This document shows positions 58,288 to 64,000 of a stretch of 64,000 nucleotides of DNA, in pieces. The stretch's first letter is position 1. Every line of letters begins with the position of its first letter. The stretch lies in assembly GCF_947241125.1 (NCBI RefSeq), contig NZ_OX365700.1, forward strand, positions 3,504,001 through 3,568,000. Reading direction: 5' to 3'. The DNA comes from Nitrospira tepida. GTDB lineage: Bacteria; Nitrospirota; Nitrospiria; Nitrospirales; Nitrospiraceae. Below the pieces are notes generated by a model. It did not search any database. It was not told the DNA's origin and saw only the letters and a program-made list of their open reading frames with translations. The position numbers were made by a program, and so were the translations under genes.

Positions 58288-59610
58288 TCAGGCAGGAGAC
58301 CACGTCGGAGAGCTGTTGTGATGCCCGTCGAAGGTGATGCGTTCGATGTCTTTTCCGTCAGCATTTATCATATAGATGTGGCTTTTCCCATCAACGATGG
58401 AACTGAATACAATGTGCCGCCCGTCGGGCGACCATGACGGCGAATCGTCGAGTCCGGAGCCGGTCGTGACCTGTTCCCGCCGCTGGCCGTCCGGGCTGAT
58501 CAGGCAGATTTTGTATTCGCGACGCGGCGTCCGGCAGACATAGGCGATCCAGTTCCCCTTCGGCGACCAGGCCGGCGCCGCGTTGTAGTCGCCCTCGAAT
58601 GTCAAGCGCCGGACATTGGAGCCGTCGGCGCTCATGATGTAGACCTGCGGCCCCCCGCTTCGATCCGAGACGAAGGCCAGCTCGCGGCCGGTCGGAGACC
58701 AAGTGGGCGAGAGATCCCCGGCCTGATTCGTCGTCAACCGCTCAAACGCCTTGGTCCTGGTATCCTGCTTGTAGATTTCGGAGTTGCCGTCCTCGCTGGA
58801 GGCAAAGGCCAAATAATTCCCGTCCGGTGACAGCGCGGGGGTGATGTTGAGGCCCTTTTTGGAGATCAACGTCCATCGCTTGCCGGTCGCCAGCTCGATC
58901 ATGTCGATGTCCTGAGTGTTGCGGCTTCGATAGGCGGTGAAAATCAGAAACCGGCGGTCGGCCGACCATCGGGGCATGAGGTTGAGGTACCCGTCGGCTG
59001 TGACTTGCCTCGGATCATGGCCGTCATAATCCATGACGAAGAGTTCCCGCGCCCCTTTCTGTTCAGAAACATAGGCGATCTTCGTCCGGGCGATCCCCTG
59101 TTCGCCCGTGTACCGAAACACCAGCTCGTCGGCAAAACGATGGGCGATCAGGCGGGCCACGCCGGTCGCCCCGACATACCGCTTGCCGCTGATCACCTCA
59201 TCCGTGCCCCCATCGTAGACGTAAGCATCGACATGCGCGTCGGTGTTGTTGCCTCCGTCCTTGGCGGCCGCCTTCCCCCATACCAGCACGGAAATGCCGT
59301 TGTCCGTAGCCTGCTTGAACACCGCCTTCTCGTCGCCCTTGAGTTCCCGCACCTTGATGCCACGGCTCGGCAAATCCACGACGTCGAAGATCAATGAGCG
59401 GCGCAGATCAGCCTTCAACACCTCTTCGATGCGACTGCCCAGCCATTCGGACCCGTTGCTGGCCCGGAACCCCACGACCCCGAGCGGAATCTTCTGAAAG
59501 TCCGGGCGCGTCGCTTCCAGAAAGACATCGGTCGCCCGCGATTCAAAGATCGAGGCCACCCCGATCATCGCGATCATCGCTCCACCGATCAAGAGAGCAC
59601 GCATGAGCAT
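58288..59610 (-). CDS. tolB: Tol-Pal system protein TolB
   Basis: The 440-residue protein has a signal-like N-terminus, a TolB N-terminal domain (PLGVVGFRASNGSEWLGSRI) and a six-blade WD40-like propeller built of repeats such as LMPRWSADRRFLIFTAYRSR, LSPTWSPTGRELAFVSDRSG and DSPSWSPDGRHIVFSSIVDG. TolB shuttles between Pal and TolA in the periplasm. The start codon overlaps the tolA stop by one base (TAATG). Confidence 0.95.
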   Translation of the reverse strand: MLMRALLIGGAMIAMIGVASIFESRATDVFLEATRPDFQKIPLGVVGFRASNGSEWLGSRIEEVLKADLRRSLIFDVVDLPSRGIKVRELKGDEKAVFKQATDNGISVLVWGKAAAKDGGNNTDAHVDAYVYDGGTDEVISGKRYVGATGVARLIAHRFADELVFRYTGEQGIARTKIAYVSEQKGARELFVMDYDGHDPRQVTADGYLNLMPRWSADRRFLIFTAYRSRNTQDIDMIELATGKRWTLISKKGLNITPALSPDGNYLAFASSEDGNSEIYKQDTRTKAFERLTTNQAGDLSPTWSPTGRELAFVSDRSGGPQVYIMSADGSNVRRLTFEGDYNAAPAWSPKGNWIAYVCRTPRREYKICLISPDGQRREQVTTGSGLDDSPSWSPDGRHIVFSSIVDGKSHIYMINADGKDIERITFDGHHNSSPTWSPA

Positions 59611-60941
59611 TACCCCGTAGAGTCTCCGACCACGAAACTGAAGTGCGCGTCGAAATAGGCGCTGGACAGGTCCTTGGGAAAAGGCGGCAGCGGGTCCGCG
59701 TTCAACACGGCCCGCTTCCCGGCCAGGTCATAGTACACGTTTCCGGATGACTGCTCGACAACCACCCCGCTGACGGCGCCGGTGCGGCTCAAGCGAAACC
59801 GAATAACTACGGTCAGGGACTTGCCCGCCATCTCGACCTCATGAGCAGTCCAATGCTGGCTGATCAATTGTTGCACTCTCGCGAGATAGGCGTTCGACCC
59901 GGGCCCAGCGCCGGGGACGTTGATCGTCATTTCCGGACGGGTGCTCGCAAGCTTGGACATTGCCGCGGGAGGAACCGGCTTCGATTCCATCTCTTCATGC
60001 TTCACGCTCTCGCGCGGTCGCGTGTCAACCGTCTTGACCGTCGCGGTGCTGAAGGCCGGACTCTCCTGCGGCTTGGGCAGTGGCTGTTCCTTGGCTTTCT
60101 TGAGTTCCCGCTCCAATTCCTGCTGAAACTCGTCGGACAGGGATGCCCGCCGCTCACGCGGCTGCGGGCGATCCTCGACAGTCGGTGGCGGGACGGCAGG
60201 CAATTCCCTGGTCTCCGGCACCTTCAGCTTGCTGAGCAGGGATGTCACGTCCGTCCGCGTTCGGTCAGGCACCCGCTGGGGCCTGGCATCCGGGATCGGC
60301 TGCGGCGCGGGCGCCACCGGCCGGTCAGGGCTGAGCTCCCCGAACTTCGGGACTTCGCGAGGGAGATCGAAGTCCTTCAATGCGCCGCGAAACGGATTCT
60401 CCGCTCCGCGCTTCGGCCCGGAGACCGGAGGAGCGGGCGGAGGCGCGACGGGCTCCAACCTGGGCTGCGGAGGAACTGGCGACACAGCCGGCAATTTCGG
60501 CGCCACGGCAACCGGGGGCGGAGCCTTCTGGATCGGAGCGGGAGCCTTCTGGATCGGCCCCGGGGTCTTTTGAACTGCAGGCGGGGGCGGAGGCAAGGTC
60601 GGCGCAGGCTGCAGCTCTGGCTTGTTTTGTGGTTGCGTCACCGGTTTGGGCGGGGTTTGACCCACAGGCGGCTGACTCTTCTGCACGGTTGGCTTGGGTG
60701 CAGGCGGAGCCGGCGGCAAGGTAATCAACGATACCTGGACGGCAGAGGACAGGGGCCGTTCTCCGGTCTTAAACGACATGAGGGCAAAGACGAGCAGGAG
60801 TGCGAAATGGAGCAGCAGCGAGAGGGCGAGCGGACCGGTGACCGGTTCGGCTTTCCCCTTAGGCCCGCCCAGGGGCAGGACGAACGGCAAGGACTGTGAC
60901 GACGATTGAGACCGCGCGGCCATCTGCCCCATTGTTTCCAA
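59610..60941 (-). CDS. tolA: TolA-like protein (TonB/TolA C-terminal domain)
   Basis: The 443-residue protein has a single N-terminal membrane helix (about 37-57, LALSLLLHFALLLVFALMSF), a roughly 280-residue Pro/Lys/Gln/Arg-rich spacer with KAPAPIQKAPPP-type repeats, and a C-terminal TonB/TolA domain (YLARVQQLISQHWTAHEVEM, LTVVIRFRLSRTGAVSGVVV). Position between tolR and tolB identifies it as TolA, which spans the periplasm to Pal/TolB. The Pro-rich, rather than Ala/Lys/Glu helical, spacer is more TonB-like. Confidence 0.9.
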   Translation of the reverse strand: METMGQMAARSQSSSQSLPFVLPLGGPKGKAEPVTGPLALSLLLHFALLLVFALMSFKTGERPLSSAVQVSLITLPPAPPAPKPTVQKSQPPVGQTPPKPVTQPQNKPELQPAPTLPPPPPAVQKTPGPIQKAPAPIQKAPPPVAVAPKLPAVSPVPPQPRLEPVAPPPAPPVSGPKRGAENPFRGALKDFDLPREVPKFGELSPDRPVAPAPQPIPDARPQRVPDRTRTDVTSLLSKLKVPETRELPAVPPPTVEDRPQPRERRASLSDEFQQELERELKKAKEQPLPKPQESPAFSTATVKTVDTRPRESVKHEEMESKPVPPAAMSKLASTRPEMTINVPGAGPGSNAYLARVQQLISQHWTAHEVEMAGKSLTVVIRFRLSRTGAVSGVVVEQSSGNVYYDLAGKRAVLNADPLPPFPKDLSSAYFDAHFSFVVGDSTG

Positions 60942-60970
60942 CCGCCCCCGACCTCGGGCCGAAAGGCGCG

Positions 60971-61420
60971 TCAGCGCTTTCGTTCTCCGACCTTGGCTGG
61001 CTCCTCGGTGACCCGCTCGCTCCCCGTTGGTTCCGTCACCATGCCCATCTTTTCGATGCCGGCCTTCTTGACCCCGTCCATCACCTGCACGACCGTGCCG
61101 TACGGCACGTCCCGATCCGCCCGCAGAAACACCGATACGTCGGCATTCTGCTCCTTGGCCGAACGGAGACGCCGCTCAAGCTGCGCGACGCTGATCGGGT
61201 CCTTGTCCAGGTACAGCTTCTGATCCTTTTCAATGGTCAGCACCATCCGCACTTCCGGTTTGATGGTGTTGCTGGCCGAGGACGGCAGCTTGATGTCGAT
61301 CCCCCGGTAGAGCATGGGCGCGGTGATCATGAAAATGACCAACAGCACCAGGACGACGTCTACGAGCGGGATGACGTTGATCTCGGCCATGAAACGCCGA
61401 TGGCGGGATTCCATCATCAC
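60971..61420 (-). CDS. tolR: TolR/ExbD proton-channel protein
   Basis: The 149-residue protein has the ExbD/TolR pattern: AEINVIPLVDVVLVLLVIFM with the membrane Asp that carries protons, TAPMLYRGIDIKLPSS, and the periplasmic VFLRADRDVPYGTVVQVMDG region. It works with TolQ to power TolA. The start overlaps the tolQ stop by four bases (ATGA), and a 29-bp gap precedes tolA. Confidence 0.95.
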   Translation of the reverse strand: MMMESRHRRFMAEINVIPLVDVVLVLLVIFMITAPMLYRGIDIKLPSSASNTIKPEVRMVLTIEKDQKLYLDKDPISVAQLERRLRSAKEQNADVSVFLRADRDVPYGTVVQVMDGVKKAGIEKMGMVTEPTGSERVTEEPAKVGERKR

Positions 61421-62130
61421 GAGGCCGCCCCCCTGGCTCCCGTGCGTTGCAGCAACGAGTTCAACACCTCCACGCTGAAGGTCTCCAGACGGAACGCCAT
61501 CCGTCGAATGCGCGAGAGGAAATAATTGTAGGCGACCACCGCCGGAATAGCCGTAAACAACCCCATGGCCGTCGCCACCAATGCCTCGGCCACGCCTGGC
61601 GCCACGGCCCCGATGCTGGCCGTCCCCTGTTGCCCGATTTCCCGAAAGGAATCGATGATCCCCAGCACCGTCCCCAGCAACCCGATGAAGGGGGTGATGT
61701 TGCCCGTGGTCGCGAGAAAGGGCAGATAGGATTCCATCTTGGCCAATTGTCCCTGCACGATATATGCCATCGAACGCTCAAGATAATGCCGGTCAACTTG
61801 ATTGATGTCCGGTGGGCCAGGATTGTCTTTGTGCGGATTCCCGCCGGCTTCGGGCAGTTCCGGCAGCCGATCCAGGACGTTCAGGAGCACGGCCGCCGAC
61901 GGGCTGTCCCCGGCCCGGCGCGCCTGCCGTCGCATTTCCTCCACATCGTTCAGTTTTGCAACACTCGACAGGAACCGTTGATCCTCGGCATCGCTCCGAC
62001 GGTAGACCCGAAGTTTATAGAGGATGATGGCCCAGGACAAAACGGAAAACCCGAACAAGAAGAGCAGAATGATTTTGGATACAAGACCGAGTGAACTAAC
62101 GAGTCCGAGGGGACCGGCTTGCAAGTTCAT
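61417..62130 (-). CDS. tolQ: TolQ/ExbB proton-channel protein
   Basis: The 237-residue protein has three membrane segments: LVSKIILLFLFGFSVLSWAI near the N-terminus, then the conserved pair PFLATTGNITPFIGLLGTVL with GIIDSFREIG and VAEALVATAMGLFTAIPAVV AYNYFL. These match TolQ/ExbB. It forms the inner-membrane proton channel with TolR. AAAAGGGA precedes the ATG. It heads the long minus-strand envelope operon; the two tRNA genes lie upstream. Confidence 0.95.
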   Translation of the reverse strand: MNLQAGPLGLVSSLGLVSKIILLFLFGFSVLSWAIILYKLRVYRRSDAEDQRFLSSVAKLNDVEEMRRQARRAGDSPSAAVLLNVLDRLPELPEAGGNPHKDNPGPPDINQVDRHYLERSMAYIVQGQLAKMESYLPFLATTGNITPFIGLLGTVLGIIDSFREIGQQGTASIGAVAPGVAEALVATAMGLFTAIPAVVAYNYFLSRIRRMAFRLETFSVEVLNSLLQRTGARGAAS

Positions 62131-62213
62131 TCCCTTTTAACGTCCCTCCTGTACAGCTCGCGGGATACTGTGCACCGGTCGCGTACATAATGTCATCGAT
62201 CTGAAAACAAAAA

Positions 62214-62292
62214 TGGCGGGGCCGACGGGATTTGAACCCGCGACCTCCAGATTGACAATCTGGCGTCCTAAACCAGGCTGAACGACGGCCCC
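62214..62292 (-). tRNA. tRNA-Asp (GTC), CCA encoded
   Basis: The minus strand folds as a complete tRNA: acceptor GGGGCCG/CGGCCCC with discriminator G and encoded CCA, a D arm, anticodon stem CCAGA/TCTGG with loop TTGTCAA (anticodon GTC), and T arm GCGGG/CCCGT with TTCAAAT in the loop. The anticodon reads Asp codons GAC and GAT. Confidence 0.95.
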
Positions 62293-62414
62293 GCAATGGA
62301 TGGAGAAAGCTTGGCGACTGCGCGGTGCGAACTGTGGATGCAGATCGATGGTCAACGCAGCCCGAAATCAGCTCGTCAATAGGTTGAATACGTTGTTTGG
62401 TAGTCTTCTATTCC

Positions 62415-62490
62415 TGGTAGGCGGAACAGGGATCGAACCTGCGACCTCTGCCTTGTAAGGGCAGCGCTCTCCCGGCTGAGCTATCCGCCT
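62415..62490 (-). tRNA. tRNA-Val (TAC), CCA encoded
   Basis: The minus strand gives acceptor AGGCGGA/TCCGCCT with discriminator A and CCA, D arm GCTC/GAGC, anticodon stem CTGCC/GGCAG with loop CTTACAA (anticodon TAC), and T arm GCAGG/CCTGT with TTCGATC. The anticodon TAC decodes Val. It is 76 nt long with CCA and lies about 120 bp upstream of tRNA-Asp in the same orientation. Confidence 0.95.
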
Positions 62491-62628
62491 AAAGTTTTGT
62501 AATCACCGATAGTTGCGCATGCTATCAAGTCGCCCCTGCGATGTCAACCGATCCGCGACATCGTCTGGGCGTCGCGGCCATCGCGCCAATGCCGCAATTC
62601 CTTGGCTTCGGCGGCCGACGCCCTTCGT

Positions 62629-63651
62629 TCACGATCCTCCAACGGGATGCGGGCGCCGCGCCGATCCCCGGCGTCGCGGGAAGAACCGGTCGTGCACCTG
62701 TTTCAGCCGTTCCCGTTCCACATGCGTATAAATCTGAGTCGTCGCCAGACTCGCATGTCCCAGCATCGCCTGAACCGACCGCAGATCTGCGCCGCGATCC
62801 AACAGATGCGTGGCAAAGGAATGTCGCAGCACATGGGGAGACAGGCGCGCCGTGATGCCGGCTTGCCTGGCGCGGCGTCGGAGCAATTTCCAGAATCCCT
62901 GCCTGGTCAAGGGGCCGCCGCGGCGGGTCACGAACAACATCGGCGAAGTACGCCGTTTTAGCAGCAGCCCCCGCGCCTGGGAAAGATACTGAGCGAGCTT
63001 CCGGTGAGCCGTTTCGCCGATGGGCACGATGCGCTGCTTGCTCCCTTTCCCCGACACAAGCACATATCCGACTTGGAGGTTCAGCCCGGCAAGAGGCAGC
63101 GCCACCAGTTCCGACACCCGAAGTCCGGATGCATAGAGCAGCTCGATCATCGCATCGTCCCGCGCCGCTTCCGGACCGCCGGGAACAGGACCGTCGAGCA
63201 GGGCTGCCACCTCCTGTTTGGTCAAGGTACGGGGGAGTTTGACGCCCGTCTTCGGCGCGCTCAAATGTTGGGTGGGATCGTCCCGACAGAAACCTTCTTG
63301 GCGCAGGAACCGATACAATCCGCGGAGCGTGGCCAAATACCGAGCGCGGGAAGAGGCGGCGGCGCCGCCCTTCGCGACCTCGGCAAAAAATTCCGCCAAG
63401 ACGGAAGGCGTGACATCGGCAGGATCCGACCACTCTCGTTTGCGAAGATACGAGAAGAATTTCTCCAGATCCAACCGGTAGGACTCCGCCGTATTGGCGG
63501 CCAGTCCGCTCTCCACCCGCAGATACCGCACGAACCGATCAGTCCAGTGATCGGTTCGATCCTCCTGCCCCGCGTCGTCCTCGCGTGCGACAGAAGCATC
63601 GACGGGACGCCGGTTCCGGGCCGCCCGTATCGATCGTGTCGGATTCCTCAT
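62629..63651 (-). CDS. Tyrosine recombinase XerC/XerD
   Basis: The protein (up to 340 residues) has the N-terminal SAM-like core-binding domain (FVRYLRVESGLAANTAESYR) and a tyrosine-recombinase catalytic domain. The catalytic set is complete: Arg in YASGLRVSELVALPL, a Lys in VSGKGSKQRIVPI, HVLRHSFATHLLDRGADLRS, HASLATTQIYTHV. Xer proteins resolve chromosome dimers at dif. The C-terminal stretch HASLATTQIYTHVERERLKQ resembles XerD. The start is uncertain: the first 30 residues are Arg-rich and overlap another possible small ORF. It is not flanked by integron or phage features. Confidence 0.92.
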   Translation of the reverse strand: MRNPTRSIRAARNRRPVDASVAREDDAGQEDRTDHWTDRFVRYLRVESGLAANTAESYRLDLEKFFSYLRKREWSDPADVTPSVLAEFFAEVAKGGAAASSRARYLATLRGLYRFLRQEGFCRDDPTQHLSAPKTGVKLPRTLTKQEVAALLDGPVPGGPEAARDDAMIELLYASGLRVSELVALPLAGLNLQVGYVLVSGKGSKQRIVPIGETAHRKLAQYLSQARGLLLKRRTSPMLFVTRRGGPLTRQGFWKLLRRRARQAGITARLSPHVLRHSFATHLLDRGADLRSVQAMLGHASLATTQIYTHVERERLKQVHDRFFPRRRGSARRPHPVGGS

Positions 63652-63715
63652 CGACGGTCGAATCCTGTTTGCGACTATAGCGAAGCGCGACGCTCAACAC
63701 AAACACGAACTCCAT
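63539..63715 (-). CDS. Possible small ORF overlapping the xer start
   Basis: A 58-codon frame starts at an ATG with a good ribosome binding site (GAGGAG, six bases upstream). It reads MEFVFVLSVALRYSRKQDST then VDEESDTIDTGGPEPA before turning Arg/Gly/Ser-rich. It overlaps the xer frame over 113 bp. The first 35 residues look coding. It could be a leader peptide coupled to xer translation, or it may mark the true frame with xer starting further in. No family recognised. Confidence 0.25.
   Translation of the reverse strand: MEFVFVLSVALRYSRKQDSTVDEESDTIDTGGPEPASRRCFCRTRGRRGAGGSNRSLD
63674..63702 (-). promoter_or_regulatory. Possible sigma-70 promoter upstream of xer
   Basis: On the minus strand TTGTGT (63697-63702) is followed after 17 bases by TATAGT (63674-63679), 23 bp before the annotated xer start at 63651. 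The -10 is good and the -35 partial. If used, the small ORF starting at 63715 would not be transcribed from this site. Confidence 0.35.
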
Positions 63716-63749
63716 TTCGTTCTCCTCGCGCGTCGTATCGTACGATTCC

Positions 63750-63779
63750 TTGACAAGATTTCTCGTGCTTACCTATAGT
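63750..63779 (+). promoter_or_regulatory. Sigma-70 promoter for the rightmost plus-strand gene
   Basis: TTGACA (63750-63755), an 18-base spacer and TATAGT (63774-63779) form a strong housekeeping promoter on the plus strand, about 40 bp before the ATG at 63819. It is divergent from xer. Confidence 0.65.
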
Positions 63780-63818
63780 CACCTTCGTCGCGGCGAGTGT
63801 CGCCATGTTTACGTTCCC

Positions 63819-64000
63819 ATGCCTTCCATCTTGCTCCGACCGTCCCGACTGCTCCGAACCACGGTTCCCGACCGGCTTGCCCGGACGGCCGGCCTGATTC
63901 TCATCGCCGTCTTCTGCCTGCTTGTCCCGATTCCGCTGGCGGCCGCCCCATCACCGCCCGGGCCGACCGATGGCGCACGGACCCAACTAAGCCGCGCCGC
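63819..64000 (+). CDS. Exported protein, N-terminal fragment (cut by window edge)
   Basis: An ATG at 63819 opens a frame that runs to the right edge (60 codons). It encodes a Sec-type signal peptide: basic region MPSILLRPSRLLRTTVPDRL, hydrophobic core AGLILIAVFCLLVPIPL, cleavage near AAA, then a Pro/Gly-rich mature start. The strong promoter at 63750-63779 supports it. The mature domain is outside the window, so the function cannot be called. Confidence 0.6.
   Translation, partial: MPSILLRPSRLLRTTVPDRLARTAGLILIAVFCLLVPIPLAAAPSPPGPTDGARTQLSRA

Noticed and set aside
62491-62513. Sigma-28 promoter (TAAAGTTT ... CCGATAG)
   Set aside because: The two boxes are about four bases too close, and the orientation points away from any flagellar gene.

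Overview
The window is GC-rich, densely coding, and dominated by flagellar and chemotaxis genes. A nearly complete flagellar export/basal-body set of this order, a chemotaxis receptor with a c-type heme motif, a small periplasmic cytochrome c and a complete tol-pal cluster fit a member of the phylum Nitrospirota, most likely Nitrospira-like. That placement is an inference from gene content and order; no 16S or marker gene is present.

Region 1 (1-19.4 kb, minus strand) is a long flagellar run. Reading along the minus strand from 19.4 kb it holds a small Cys-containing ORF, fliK, flgD, flgE, fliL, fliM, fliN, fliO, fliP, fliQ, fliR, flhB, flhA, flhF, flhG, fliA, flgF, flgG, flgA, flgH, a small ORF and flgI, which runs off the left edge. 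It supplies the export gate, switch, hook, distal rod, L and P rings, and the sigma-28 factor with its FlhF/FlhG placement GTPases.

Region 2 (19.5-30.1 kb, plus strand) is a chemotaxis operon: cheY, cheZ, a STAS protein, a membrane protein with a CheZ-like motif, a second CheY-type receiver, cheA, cheW, a heme/PAS receptor, cheR, cheD and cheB.

Region 3 (30.2-47.0 kb, minus strand) is the early flagellar operon flgB-flgC-fliE-fliF-fliG-(REC-fliH)-fliI-fliJ-motE, preceded by an NtrC-type regulator and PAS kinase pair (FlrC/FlrB-like), a large TPR protein, a second NtrC-type regulator, a hybrid kinase and a lone receiver. Three things stand out. FliH is fused to an N-terminal response-regulator receiver. 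FliF has lost its second membrane segment, and its FliG-binding tail is out of frame. The flgB-flgC gap carries two tandem copies of a hairpin element with compensatory base changes.

Region 4 (47.2-64 kb, almost all minus strand) is housekeeping and envelope: cytochrome c, then tolQ-tolR-tolA-tolB-pal, two CpoB-like proteins, mutL, miaA, MTA phosphorylase, a PfkB kinase, a TPR lipoprotein and a RodZ-like protein in one run. Upstream lie tRNA-Asp, tRNA-Val, a Xer recombinase, and the start of a plus-strand exported protein cut by the right edge.

Intergenic DNA is unusual. Five spacers hold arrays of a degenerate 7-bp repeat (GTCAANC type) arranged as inverted arms, two hold other 7-bp repeats, and a 217-bp element with inverted ends sits at the flgF stop codon, with a single related end at the cheD stop codon.
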